Of a stretch of DNA of 64,000 nt, positions 35,701-43,559 are shown piece after piece. The stretch is taken from positions 20,737,817 through 20,801,816 of the forward strand of contig CM022947.1 in NCBI GenBank assembly GCA_012931725.1, given 5' to 3'. The stretch is from Litsea cubeba (lineage: Eukaryota; Streptophyta; Magnoliopsida; Laurales; Lauraceae). A program made the translations under genes and the position numbers. Numbering within the stretch: the first letter of the stretch is position 1; every line of letters starts with the position of its first letter. The notes under the pieces are model-generated. The model made no database searches and was not told the origin of the DNA. It was given only the letters and a program-made list of their open reading frames with translations.

Positions 35701-37026
35701 ATCTTTTCCATTGTACTAGATGGGGACTCGGCATGTGTTGTTAGTTAATACCTGGGCATGTAATAGGTGTATTGGTCCTAGGAAGATCGGTGGTTAGATG
35801 TGCTGAGCGATGTCCTTGAGGCTGTTGTGGTGCCTTTTTTCTCATGTGAATAGATTAGCGAACTCTGCAGTTGATTCTTACCAATGGATGGTTTCTTGTG
35901 TAACACTTAGATTTTTGACATCTAATGTTCCGTTTTGTGGTCTTCTATGTCTTGATTCTGTTTTTGCCTCTATTGAGCTTTTGGTCCTTTATTTCAAGGT
36001 TTTGTTTCCCTCCTTAAAAAATGCTCCCCTCATAATTGATGGATCCTTTTCTTGTTGTCCATTTTCTGTTTAATAATTGCTATCTCTCAATATATATATA
36101 CATGTATATATATTATCATCTATGATGCACAGATACGGCATGGATACAGCAAGGACACGCCATAGACACGGATTTTAAACATAAAAAGTGAAGTATCGGA
36201 TACAATACGACACGATACGTTGCCCATTTTGAAGTATCGGTGCATCATAGATTATCATCTTCTGCGTCTATATATTCTCTTTTCCTTTGTTGGAAGTCTA
36301 GTTTTGTTCTTATGTTAAATAATTGGATCATTTGATTTTCGTTGATCTTTAATAGTATTTGTTCTTTGCCTTGTTTAGGTGTATTCAACATCAATGGCAA
36401 TGCTGCTAACGATGGTTCTATCCATCTATCTCTTCAGTTTCAAACCTACTGTCCAGGTATGCCTGCACAGCATCAATTGAAAACCACTGAGGTGCCCATG
36501 TTTTCATAGACCCTTTTGATTAATTTTTGTTGATCTAAGTGCAAGTGAAAAGGAGATTGGTTTCCATATGGATGAATGTGTGCCAAGGTGAATGACATGA
36601 ATGAGATCAGACTGTTTCCAATGCGGGTCCCTCTTGTAGATGATCAAAGGGACAGTTGGAAACAGTAATTGGTTGATGATCTACATTGTGTGTACATGTA
36701 CGACCGCCTGACAAGTGGACCAGCCTTATTTTTGGGGCCTCTGATCTATATGGTGAGCGCAACTCGATATGTGGTTTTGAATGGGCATGTAAAGCATGGC
36801 ATGTCATATTGCATTCTCCTGTTGTGGACAATTTTTTCTTGAATTTATTATTTTTTCTTAAGTGAAATTGTTTGATATTTTTCTCGTGCTATTGCAGCTT
36901 TTCTTGGGTATTATCATCTGCATGATGTCCTTGCACATGTACTTTGCTCCTGCTAAAATGCTTGTAGATTTGCCAGTGACGAATAAAGTGGTCCCTGAGA
37001 CAAAGAATGATGTTGCTTTTGAATGA
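15053..37026 (+). CDS. CMP-sialic acid transporter-type nucleotide-sugar transporter (8 exons, 330 aa)
   Basis: The joined exons 15053-15103, 19169-19252, 21348-21562, 21749-21827, 28797-28966, 29095-29281, 36379-36456 and 36898-37026 total 993 bases and give 330 residues with no internal stop. All introns are GT-AG, with phases 0,0,2,0,2,0,0. The product matches, from memory, the plant CMP-sialic acid transporter 1 group (Arabidopsis At5g41760 type) over its whole length: an N-terminal membrane segment ending LLTSSQ, then YDYATVPFLAEVFK, NIQFATLTYVDTSTYQIMGN, GTTTSQVKSCGEPSCDS, YTEFLMKKNNDSLYWQNVQL, GFEKGPWWQRL, LGSTGLLVSWLMKYADNIVK and a C-terminal SLHMYFAP before a hydrophilic tail. It is a multi-pass Golgi antiporter of the SLC35A-like family, importing a nucleotide sugar in exchange for the nucleoside monophosphate. 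Plants make little or no sialic acid, so the physiological substrate (CMP-Kdo and UDP-galactose have been suggested) is open. Introns of 4.1, 2.1, 7.0 and 7.1 kb are full of transposons, yet the coding sequence is intact. Confidence 0.93.
16910..17199 (+). mobile_element. RTE-type LINE 3' end remnant
   Basis: The reading frame around 16960-17150 gives RPVAALVRKSLAMKVDG, then GRDRPKRTWMEAIKIDLKKA, then a stop-containing tail leading to a GATGATCATGATGATGATG stretch. Plant RTE/BovB-like LINEs end with a GRGRPKKTWxExxxxDL motif followed by such a GATGAT repeat. Only the last part of the ORF is present, so this is a 5'-truncated dead copy. Confidence 0.7.
17774..17963. repeat. Perfect 95-bp tandem duplication
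   Basis: Two adjacent copies (17774-17868 and 17869-17963), each starting CCTGTTATGGATGGAGGG, read identically by eye. Identity suggests a recent duplication inside intron 1. Confidence 0.85.
18310..18870 (+). mobile_element. L1-type LINE 3' remnant with duplicated 3' UTR
   Basis: Around 18335-18390 the + strand reads HHTHKGANEVAD, resembling the C-terminal end of a plant LINE RNase H domain (HVxRxxNxVADxLA). The non-coding tail that follows is present twice with a period of about 217 bases (first copy from about 18453, second to about 18870), differing by small changes. Truncated and inactive. Confidence 0.45.
19169..19252 (+). CDS. Transporter exon 2
   Basis: It encodes residues 18-45: GILTTLSQNNGG, a loop, then YDYATVPFLAEVFK. 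The acceptor TTGGTAG precedes it and the donor GTAAGA follows. Both ends are phase 0. Confidence 0.92.
20139..20832. mobile_element. hAT-type non-autonomous element with TAGCGGCCGCTA words
   Basis: A perfect 8-bp duplication GTACTGAC (20131-20138 and 20833-20840) flanks imperfect inverted ends (CATGGATCAAAATACG on the left, CAAGGATGAAAATAGCGG reading in from the right). Palindromic TAGCGG/CCGCTA words lie in both subterminal zones. The right end also carries a duplicated ATTCATCCTTGG. Confidence 0.7.
21047..21250. repeat. Imperfect tandem duplication of about 103 bp
   Basis: Two adjacent units contain GGTTCAAGCTTCCC, ATTTCTTTTTAT and ACTCAGCTGGGACA in the same order, with several substitutions, inside intron 2. 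Confidence 0.75.
21348..21562 (+). CDS. Transporter exon 3
   Basis: It encodes residues 46-117 (last codon split): LVVSSFLLWRECRSS, then TTDWKNVRLFPIPSIIYLIH and NIQFATLTYVDTSTYQIMGN followed by LKIVTTGILF, covering two to three membrane segments. It ends after two bases of an Arg codon (phase 2) with donor GTGCTC. Confidence 0.92.
21749..21827 (+). CDS. Transporter exon 4
   Basis: It begins with the last base of the split Arg codon and encodes LFLKKKLTNLQWMAIVLLTI then GTTTSQ. The acceptor is GTTTCAG and the donor GTGTTA. Intron 3 (21563-21748) is only 186 bases. Confidence 0.92.
21975..22117. mobile_element. hAT MITE, copy A, 143 bp
   Basis: The termini CTATGATGCA and TGGGCATCATAG are inverted, with a perfect 8-bp target duplication AAAACAAG on both sides. 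It is the reverse complement of, and very similar to, the copy at 36120-36250, apart from a short insertion of about 12 bases and scattered substitutions. Confidence 0.85.
23600..23700. repeat. 20-bp minisatellite of GACTCGGCCGAGTCCCATGG units
   Basis: Four exactly 20-base units (23621-23640, 23641-23660, 23661-23680, 23681-23700) plus a 21-base unit before them differ by one to three bases. Each unit holds the palindrome GACTCGGCCGAGTC. Flanking DNA (23555-23780) repeats GAGTCGGGTC-like words, so this may be the core of a hAT-type element, but its ends are not clear. Confidence 0.8.
23893..24290 (-). mobile_element. LTR remnant with primer-binding site
   Basis: On the minus strand a segment ending TTTTGCATCA is followed by TTTGGTATCATAGC, a copia-type initiator-Met primer-binding site with a one-base change (C to T for GAG). 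The upstream minus-strand sequence shares wording with the LTR at 31489-31856 (TTAGTTTCCTAG, TAGCTTTCTATT, GAGTCC). The internal region and other LTR are absent. The start of the LTR is not certain. Confidence 0.45.
24313..24525 (-). pseudogene. RNase H (RVT_3-like) C-terminal fragment
   Basis: A 70-residue frame contains NEIRAVLSDLQMETYHVGRQ then DSNVADMLAKQK, resembling the C-terminal half of the RNase H-like domain found at the end of plant LINE polyproteins and in stand-alone RVT_3 proteins. Nothing upstream continues it, so it is a fragment. Confidence 0.45.
25554..25670. mobile_element. MITE of the GGGAAATATTCATGTGCATC family in a TA microsatellite
   Basis: It begins GGGAAATATTCATGTGCATC followed by CATCCCTCACCAT, shared with ends at 29722, 30807 and 63231. 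A (TA)n tract lies on both sides. This copy has lost most of the inverted partner. Confidence 0.5.
25683..25905. mobile_element. Foldback MITE bounded by TA microsatellites
   Basis: The left arm GGGGCCAGCTCTCC...CTGGTCCCACAAAT and the right arm ATTTGTGGGACCAGC...GGGAGAGCCCTGC are inverted repeats around a short loop. (TA)n tracts border both ends. No coding capacity. Confidence 0.6.
25986..26302. mobile_element. MITE with GGGCCTGTTTCTTTACCA ends
   Basis: The left end GGGCCTGTTTCTTTACCA is matched by its inverted form ending AAAGAAACAGGCCC at 26302, and the body contains inverted GGAATTC/AAATTC words. I do not find a clean target duplication, so the superfamily (hAT or PIF/Harbinger) is open. 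Confidence 0.5.
26740..26850 (+). mobile_element. Second RTE-type LINE fragment
   Basis: The + strand reads KGKVRPKRMWMEVVTIDLKK, the same C-terminal motif as the RTE remnant at 16910-17199. It is short and decayed. Confidence 0.5.
28797..28966 (+). CDS. Transporter exon 5
   Basis: It encodes VKSCGEPSCDSLFSAPIQGY, then LLGVLSACMSALAGVYTEFL and MKKNNDSLYWQNVQLY with a split Thr codon. The donor GTAGGT is at 28967 (phase 2). A GT four bases later is rejected because it would leave an in-frame TAG. Confidence 0.92.
29095..29281 (+). CDS. Transporter exon 6
   Basis: It begins with the last base of the split Thr codon and encodes FGAIFNMAKLLLDDF, RGGFEKGPWWQRL and LGSTGLLVSWLMKYADNIVK. Intron 5 before it (28967-29094) is 128 bases. 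The donor is GTATAT. Confidence 0.93.
29661..29720. repeat. (CATATA)n microsatellite
   Basis: About ten CATATA hexamers, with one CCATAT variant, lead straight into the foldback MITE at 29722. CATATACATATAC resumes beyond its other end at about 30809. Confidence 0.85.
29722..30807. mobile_element. Foldback MITE, interrupted by a hAT-type element
   Basis: The left arm (29722-29808) and the right arm (30713-30807) are inverted copies over some 80 bases, sharing TGCATCTATCCCTCACCATA and AGTGTCC/GGACACT-type words, so the original element was almost wholly palindromic. It lies between CATATA/TA microsatellite tracts. The hAT-type element 29809-30704 is inserted into its loop. Confidence 0.75.
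29809..30704. mobile_element. hAT-type element with GGGCGGTTT words, 896 bp
   Basis: The ends are TAGGGGTGCAC and, inverted, TAGGGCTGCAC, flanked by a perfect 8-bp duplication AGTATTCC (29801-29808 and 30705-30712). Both subterminal zones repeat GGGCGGTTT/AAACCGCCC. The AT-rich centre has no transposase frame. Confidence 0.85.
30850..31040 (+). pseudogene. Unidentified coding-like fragment
   Basis: The + strand reads MTNPGLVKIEEITIPSMDQS then KVEA, a stop, then VFKAIGIDKNEVLNSSLSNN and KNRINDHFC. Codon composition and the nearly open frame look like exon sequence. It continues after the hAT element at 31049-31422 (QALIHFRKGLP). I do not recognise the source. It could be a captured host exon or part of the retroelement whose LTR lies at 31489. 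Confidence 0.3.
31049..31422. mobile_element. hAT-type element with GGAACCGGA words, 374 bp
   Basis: The ends TAGGGTTGTAAACGGGT and ACCCATTTACATCCCTA are inverted. A perfect 8-bp duplication CTCGTCAG flanks them (31041-31048 and 31423-31430). The body repeats CCGGAACCGGA-like words. Confidence 0.85.
31489..31871 (+). mobile_element. LTR with primer-binding site, rest of element missing
   Basis: The LTR starts TGATGCAGTACGG and ends GCGTCA (31856), with a TATA box TTATAAATA at about 31685-31693. It is followed by ATTGGTTTCAGAGCC, a primer-binding site one base away from the initiator-Met complement. No gag-pol follows. Confidence 0.6.
32215..32335. repeat. Short minisatellite (three GGTTCGGCAGTCGGCA units)
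   Basis: Three imperfect units of about 45 bases contain ATGAGGTTCGGCAGTCGGCA and AGCCCTAG-like words. No function is apparent. Confidence 0.6.
32650..34320 (+). pseudogene. Decayed hAT (RICESLEEPER-like) transposase
   Basis: Fragments in all three + frames follow the order of a plant hAT transposase. Near 33010-33250 come FAKLDWPRIGQRIDFG and FQNRCVCHILNLIAQVGLKH, the DDE-domain region with the conserved CH(I)LNL. Near 33550-33660 comes a middle part. From 33980 the dimerisation domain reads ELLSYLGLSVLEMHDASGFN, ILAWWKAYESRFLVLS and MARDLITIPMFSIASKQTFS. The last 153 residues are open (33859-34320, stop TAG). Many stops upstream make it dead. A terminal-type sequence with ACGACACG words follows at 34555-34635. 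Confidence 0.8.
34636..35388 (+). pseudogene. Probable endogenous pararetrovirus (Caulimoviridae-like) fragment
   Basis: Two frames cover the region. The first, from about 34637, reads NSTPPSLVDLEGIGVDVPMT then MIKRMDHIESSLMKK and stops. The second runs from about 34850 with one in-frame stop through KCQTKPEFIP, then stays open from the ATG at 34999 to 35385 (MASFTGIYLDLDCSKDPSLD onward, 128 residues). The RTFLERTLRGITMDFWDQYK stretch resembles the region before the coat protein zinc finger in plant pararetrovirus polyproteins, and the preceding coiled-coil-like segment fits the linker after the movement protein. The assignment is by resemblance only. No reverse transcriptase is present. A gag of an LTR element is the main alternative. 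Confidence 0.4.
36120..36250. mobile_element. hAT MITE, copy B, 131 bp
   Basis: The termini CTATGATGCACAGATAC and GTATCGGTGCATCATAG are inverted, with a perfect 8-bp duplication ATTATCAT on both sides. It is inverted relative to copy A in intron 4. Confidence 0.85.
36379..36456 (+). CDS. Transporter exon 7
   Basis: It encodes 26 residues, VYSTSMAMLLTMVLSIYLFS then FKPTVQ, a membrane segment. The acceptor is TTTAG and the donor GTATGC. Both ends are phase 0. Confidence 0.92.
36898..37026 (+). CDS. Transporter exon 8 and stop
   Basis: It encodes LFLGIIICMMSLHMYFAPAK, then MLVDLPVTNKVVPETKNDVA and FE, and ends TGA at 37024-37026. This is the last membrane segment plus a short cytosolic tail. 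Intron 7 (36457-36897, 441 bases) precedes it. Confidence 0.92.
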   Translation, partial: LFLGIIICMMSLHMYFAPAKMLVDLPVTNKVVPETKNDVAFE

Positions 37027-39499
37027 ACAACAGCTTCCTGATGTTTGTAACCCAATTATTTTTCAATGGTCAAGTTTTTTTAAGTAGTTGACTTCCATGC
37101 TGAATGAGTTTTTTGAAAAACTGTGCCTTGTGAATTTTCAGGTTGTGATGCAATGGAATGGTTAAAGACAGGTGCCACTCTTGCTAGTCACTATGTCAAT
37201 GAGATACGTTGGCACGATTCTCACTTCTCATCACGGGAGGCCAAACTGGTTCAGAACTCCCTTGTGAATTGTGACTGGTCCAAGTTCCCTTAGATGGGGG
37301 TGGTCTCCAAACTATAGAATCTTTGTCAGATGCTGATCTTAGAGTTTTCTCTCATTTCAAATATTGTACCGATCCAAGCGATGGTTGGGACAGTTGCAAT
37401 ATTCCCCTGCTGGGTTTTGATCTAACTTGTCTATTTTAACTTGAAGTGGCTTCACAGCTGTAGTTTTTTTTTTTTTGCTGAATCATAACTAGGGTTGTCT
37501 TGCTATTAGTCAATCCTTTTAATATGATTTTTTGCATATGCATCTTGACATCTAGTGAGTTCAAATAAAAGACGCTACAACAGAATGAGATAAAGGGGCT
37601 TGATGAATGAGAGAGCTCCGCGGGAGATTTATTAGAGCTTTTGCATGGGAGTAGGGAGAAGAGAGACAACAAAATGCTTTGGGGTGTGTGGATTTTGTAA
37701 ACCAAGTGCAGGTAACTCAATTTATGCAGAAATCAGGGTTCATGTGTTTGGATAACCTGAGTAACATGTAAGTGACAATTGTTTTATTATTTCCCTTAAC
37801 GAATTCCAGGTAAATGGTGTCACCTGTGATTATGCTTACAGGTGAACTTATTGCAGAGCTACTGGGTTCTGAGGATCCAGAAAGGGCTCTTACATGAAAC
37901 TACTTTAGGGTAAAATGAGCAAAATATGATTGCTCTTCATTCAAATTCTGCTACACTCTGGCTCGTTGCCATTTTGGAGTGGTGAAAATGTGTTTTTTAA
38001 TCATAATAGCATGTGTTTATGGGCTTCTTCCTGGTCAGTCACATTCCTGTTCTGCCTACTCACGAAACTGGGCCAGGCTTAGATGGGTAAAAGACTGCAT
38101 ATGCTTTAGGGGTGGCTGTGGGTAGTTTGGGTCTAGTCAGGCACTGTGTGTTGACATGTAGAGGCTCAGTCAAAACTTAACCCATTTATTATTCGAGTCG
38201 AAAATATTAATATGAATCAAACCTAGAGGTTAGGTGGGTCAATCTGAACGCTTAATTTAACAGGTTAGGTTCAGGTTGTGTTGGTGGGTCCAGTAGAATT
38301 TATGGGCTTAACTTCAACTTAACTCATTAAGAAATTCCCCCCAAATGTTATAAAAAAAAAAAAAAAAAAAAAAAAATGAAGAGATGCCACCCAAACGTAA
38401 CCTGAAAATTCGAAGGTCCACCTGAAACCCTGAATTTGAGGTTCAGACTTGGGTTTGCTCATTTGGGTATTTAGGAAGTCTTAAGTAATTCAATATATAA
38501 CTGGGGCTAAAATTGAAGTAATTAAGGTAAATTTGGATGATCATGAAATCATCTTTGGTGGGAAATGACTACATGGCTGTTTCCCATATATCGGCCTCAT
38601 ATACAATCTGTTTGGATGAAGAAGTGAAGTGAAAAAGTAAAGACATGATGTGAATTTTTTGTTACTGTAGGCAAGAAATGGAGTGGAGAAGTAATGTTTT
38701 GATGTGAGACTCCTGCCCTTTTACTCCTCTTTTGCCTTCTTTCGTTTTTACTCCAACAAAGTGGGATAAACTGAAATAAATGTGGATAAAAAGTCCCTTT
38801 TTAATTTAACCCTCTTTATATTTACAAATAAGAGAACGTATTTTTAAAAGTGGTTAAAATTGAAGAAATAATGTGAAGATCCATAAGAGACCATTGAATC
38901 ATCTCTCATTTGAAGGAAAATAAATGGCCAGCCATTATCAAAGTAAATCAAATCCAAGGAAATCGATTTCAATTAACATTTTCATCCTTCACCCCCTCAC
39001 TTTTTGTTGGCCGGTGCAATTTTTACAAAGAATTCCTACTGATTCAATTCCGTGAAAATGAACGGCCCTAATTCACCAAAGTAAATTCAATGGAAGTAAA
39101 TGTCTGCTATGTAGCAACCAATAGATTGTTAAGAACCGAGTACCAGAAGACACTGTCCCTGGTTTTCGTAGACACGTGCTGTCTGTCGACCAGATCCTCT
39201 AGTAGGCCTGGCCCAGACGCCCGGGGGGGTGGGGGGGGGGGGGGGGGGGGGTGGTGGGGTGGGGTGGGGGGGGGTCGTAAAAAAGCTCGGACGGGTTTGG
39301 ACAGTACTAGCCCGGACTGGTCCTGCCCGGGCCCCCTACTTTGGGGGGGGGGGGGGGGGGGGGGTTTGGACAGTACTAACCTGGACTGGCCCTGCCCGGG
39401 CCCCCGACTTTTTTTATTACACACACCAAATTGCCCTTATTATAGTAAGAGATTTAAGGACCAATTCAAAAAGTTTCAAAACTTCTGTCTTTTTTTAAA
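37027..39499. other. 3' region of the transporter gene and intergenic DNA
   Basis: The transporter 3' UTR begins here. The first AATAAA I see is near 37564, so the mRNA end is uncertain. The stretch also holds a run of more than 20 A near 38352-38377, flanked by GGTTAGGT/GGGTCAAT-like words (38100-38480) that suggest a decayed hAT-type element, and the G-rich tandem repeat at 39220-39415. Confidence 0.5.
39220..39415. repeat. G-rich tandem duplication with quadruplex-forming runs
   Basis: Runs of 7 to more than 15 G alternate with two copies of a unit GGGTTTGGACAGTACTA...CTGCCCGGGCCCCC (39293-39364 and 39361-39414). The runs easily satisfy a G-quadruplex pattern on the + strand. Frames rich in Gly or Pro across it are composition artefacts. 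Confidence 0.8.
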
Positions 39500-42010
39500 G
39501 GGGCATTCGGCGACGGGTCCCTGAACATTTCACTTTATTACCTTAAGTCCACAGAAAAAAGGTAGAGCCAAAGGTCCCTCACACACTTTTTCATATATGA
39601 AATGTGTAATTTACCATGATTGGTGGGATGTCCCATTAATAATAGTCAACTATCATTTAATTAGCCATGATTAATGGAATCCCCAGATTTCCAAATAAAT
39701 TCTAAAAACACACAAATAAATTTTAAAATAACAAAAATAAATTTTAAAAAATAAAATAATTTCAAAAAATGCAATAAGTTAAAAAAAAGCAATATATAAT
39801 CAAATAAAGCAAATAAATTTAAGAAAATGCAAATAAGTTTCAAAATATCCAAATAAATTTTAGAAGACTCAAATAAATTTCAAAATATCAAAAGAAAATT
39901 TCAAAAAATGTAAATAAATTTAAAATAACAAAAATAAATTTTTAAAAATGCAATAATTTTAAAAAACGCAATAAATTTGAAAAGATACAAATAAATTTCA
40001 AAAGTCGCAAATAAATTTAAAAAACACATATAGATTTCAAGAAACGTAAATAAATTTGCTAAAAAACTCAGATAAATCTTGAAAAAAACTCAGATAAATT
40101 TACCAAAAATACAAAGAAATATGATAGAAAACAGATAAATTTGAACAACACTCAGATAAATTTGACAAAAACTCAGATAAATTTGAACAAAACTCAGATA
40201 AATTTACCAAAAACTCAGATAAATTTTGAAAAAAATTCAGATAAACTTACTAAAAACACAAAGAAATATGGCAGAAAACAGATAAATTTGAATAACACTC
40301 AAATAAATTTGTCAAAAACTCAGATAAATTTGAACAAAACTCAGATAAATTTGACAAAAACTCAGATAAATTTGACAAAAGAGATAAACAGAGCCAAAAG
40401 CGATCACCGGGGAGATGTCAGTCCTCCACGGAATTTGACAAAAGACAAAAACAGAGCCAAAAGACTCTGCTGCCAATAGAGGTCCTCTTCCTCTCCGGTC
40501 AAGGCAGCCCTGCTGCTTTCCTTCTCTGGTGATGGCTCAGCATCATCGAATACGTTCGGCAACAATTGAAAAACTACAGTGGCGACTACAACGAACCTGC
40601 AGGCCTTCTTCCTTCTCAATCAATCCAATCCCCATCAGAACCAAATCAAACCCATCAGCACATGCAACAAATCTATCCCTCTTTTTTTTTTTTTTTTCTT
40701 TTTTTCTCTTTATTCTTTTGCTTCCTTTCATCACTATTGACAGCAGCAGTTCCTCTCTCTCCTATCCTGTTTCTTCTTCTTCTTCTTATAATATCTCAGC
40801 TTCCTTGAAGAAGACGATGAATCTACAACTTCCAGCAAGAACTCGTTCTCAGCTCTAGATCACGGAAGCACTGGCGATAACTGTCTTCTCCGGCTACAGC
40901 AACTCCCAGATCTGGGGACGACAAAATTCACCGACGGCAGCGCTGCTGCGTCTTCTTCTCTGGCAATAGGTGAATCCGGATCCTCTGTAATCTGGGTCTT
41001 CTCCTTCTTCGACGAAGATGACAAAGGGCGGCAGCGGCTTCAAATCACAAAACCGGCCTGAAAACGACCCAACACATGGTCTTCTTCTTCTTCAAATTTG
41101 TTCTGCACGCAGAACAACAAGTGGTAGCGCCGCTGCTTCTTTCCGACGAGAGCGGCGTCACAACAGCTAGCTTACGTAGAGACGGTGTGTGGGGTCTGCG
41201 CGACAATGTGCAGCGCTGCAACCTGGATGCTCTGCGTCTTTCGTCTGTAGCAGGCAACAACTCAAAAACAGAGTGTGCTGCTTCCTCGGCAACGATCGCA
41301 CCAAAGCCCAGAACAGAGATGGGAGTTCTCTATTTCGTCTTCTCTGTGATGATTTGCAGGGAGGTGTTCGGGGTCGGATTTGCAGAGATTGGGGAAGAAG
41401 GTACTGCGCGCAGGCGATGAGAGGCCCGGATGGCTGGATGGAGGATGATGGGCGCAGTGATGGTGGGTTCTGCGTCTGGGAGTTCTGGGCGAGAGAGAGG
41501 TAGAGATGAGAGGAATGGGTGATGGGTCTGCCGTCTGCGTGCGTTGATGGAGATTGGAAGGTGAATGGGTGATGATGATTGATGGCCTGATGGGGCTAGC
41601 GAGCTGCTGCCTGAGACGATGGGTGGCCCGTGGGAGATCAGCGATGTAAGATGATGATGGCTGGGCTGCTGCGCTGTGCCTGGGAAGAGGATTGAGACCG
41701 CCTGCTGCTTGCCATCCAGCCCTTCTTCTTCTTCTTCTTCTTCTTCTTCATCTTCTTTTGAGACGATGGGTGGGAGATCGGGATTGCCCAAGCCCAACGA
41801 GGGAGAATATAAATTTTGGAATTTTAAATTTCAAAATTTCATTCCTAAAACGATTGAAAGGGCAATTTAGTCCTAAAAAATGAGATCATGTGGATGCAGG
41901 GACCTAAGGCTGTAAAAAGTCTAGCTGAGTGGACCATAGGCCTTAAAAAGTTTTTCCTGGGACTAGAGGCTAAAAATATTGACTTAGAGGGACCTTTCGC
42001 TAATTTTGCC
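39500..42010. mobile_element. Unclassified inverted-repeat element, copy 1 (2.5 kb)
   Basis: The left end GGGGCATTCGGCGACGGGTCC and the right end, read inward, GGCAAAATTAGCGAAAGGTCC, are imperfect inverted repeats. TTTTTAAA on both sides (39492-39499, 42011-42018) may be an 8-bp target duplication but is low complexity. Inside are a long array of AAATAAATTT-type units (about 39690-40030), a second array of ACTCAGATAAATTTG units (about 40060-40390), then GC- and CT-rich DNA (40400-41780) with no convincing gene. A second copy with the same ends lies at 49014-50845. Confidence 0.6.
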
Positions 42011-42918
42011 TTTTTAAAATATGGCAGAAATTTAAGGACAGTTTTGGTAGCCGGATCCTTTGAAGGTCGGCTTAGAATTGTGAGACCATCCTTATCATCA
42101 TCAGTAAAGGTCTGTGCAAAATTTTTGCTCTGATTGGAGTTGGGTTCACTGAATGATTGAACGCATATAGTAAACATGATTAGCTGAATCTTTTTTATAA
42201 GGCCCCACTTATCTTTTCACTAGCTGCACCCTTAGATGATCTGGACCCATATTCGGATTCGTTTTGAGATATTGCTTAGGACTGGCATTAATGGCATTAA
42301 CGAAGGCAACTCTCTAACTAATTCCCCGCCACATACTATGCTGCTGCATTATATATGGTGGTGGGAGCACTTGAGACATAAATGAGTGGCCCAAGTGGTA
42401 TGAGGGTGACATTCAATAATTACTCATTGGAAGATAGAAAGTTGAGAAGATTGGGCCCTACTCTTACTGCAGTGAGAAATTGATCCAAGATTTGTGTATT
42501 TATATATGTGTGGACGAAACCAATTCAGTAAAATTGGGTAACCCCATGTTAGGTGCACGACCTTAGAGATTTAAATGTCGACAACAGTACATACATGATC
42601 CATACACAGACAGATCATTATGGAGGAGCTGTGGACTGACCAGACCTGGCCCATTAGACTACTAGTTGTTGTTCTTAGTTATCAGTGGCTATAAGTTCCA
42701 AGTGGCTTCTCATATAGGGTACTGGTCAGTTTCATGCAGATGATGTGATGTGAGCTAGACATTTCATCTGAGAGAAATCCCATGCATGGTGCTGATCACA
42801 TGTATAATCGAATTTAACTTTTGTAGGGCCATGATTAATTGATCCAAATTGTTCAGGCCATATGTATCCCTCGTGCAGAAAGCTTTCCCAATTGATATAC
42901 TCTTTTGGATTGATTATA
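42011..42918. other. Intergenic DNA without recognised features
   Basis: Mixed-composition sequence between the two transposons. No coding, RNA or repeat feature is supported. Confidence 0.4.
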
Positions 42919-43559
42919 GAGGATTTTACCCGAAAAATCCTTTAAGACTTGTCAATAGCCAAAAGCACCATGAACATCTTATAATGACCACAGTAGTCTC
43001 AAAAGCCTTATTTGGTTTTTCTTTTCTTTTCTTCTCTGAGCAGGGGATATCCCTGCTCCTCCCAAAAACCCTTTTGCCTTTTACCATGTTCGACTTCTTT
43101 TCTCCCTCCGTCTTTCTTCATTTCTCTCCCTTATTCCCTATGGTTCGGCACCGGCAGTCTGGAGTTCTTCCTCTCCTCTTTTCCTTCCTCTAATCTGCTG
43201 CAACTATCTTTTGCTACGAAAGATCAAAACCTGGGTGTTTTCGAGCTCATTGGGAAATGAGGTTTTGATATGGCAGCTGGGTTTTCTAGAACAGGAGCTT
43301 TTTCCACATTTAGAATCTTATATTTTTGGAAGATGGGTTTTAAGGATTGAATCTAGAGTTTCCAGCTGGAATTTGGGATTTTCTTGATTACAAAGTAGAA
43401 GGGTTTTCTTGGATATGCAAGGATTAAAAAGCTATTGTGCTTGGATTCATCATTTTGAGGGGAGATTTGGGTAATTTTCATCTGGGTTCAGATTAGAACC
43501 TCTTCAGTTGCAGAGATCAGATTCCAGAACGTCAGAAAAAGAAGAAGACAGTGCACGCC

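Larger units (their letters stand above)
29282..36378 (+). other. Transporter intron 6 (7097 bp)
   Basis: The largest intron. In order it holds a (CATATA)n microsatellite, a foldback MITE split by a hAT element (29722-30807), an unidentified coding-like fragment (30850-31040) split by a second hAT element (31049-31422), an LTR with primer-binding site (31489-31871), a short minisatellite (about 32215-32335), a decayed hAT transposase (32650-34320), a pararetrovirus-like fragment (34636-35385) and a hAT MITE (36120-36250). Confidence 0.8.

Noticed and set aside
36500..36840. Possible extra exon in intron 7
   Set aside because: The family needs no residues between exons 7 and 8, and joining 36456 to 36898 preserves frame and homology.
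39090..39524. Gly- and Pro-rich frames on both strands
   Set aside because: They come from G- and C-runs of the tandem duplication, not coding sequence.
40050..40390. CRISPR-like regular repeats (ACTCAGATAAATTTG)
   Set aside because: The units are adjacent without unique spacers, variable, and lie inside a transposon in a plant genome.
40404..41800. Several 80-155-residue frames in the core of the 39500 element
   Set aside because: They overlap on both strands and show Ser-, Leu- or Glu-runs from TTC/CTT repeats. No recognisable domain or splice structure.
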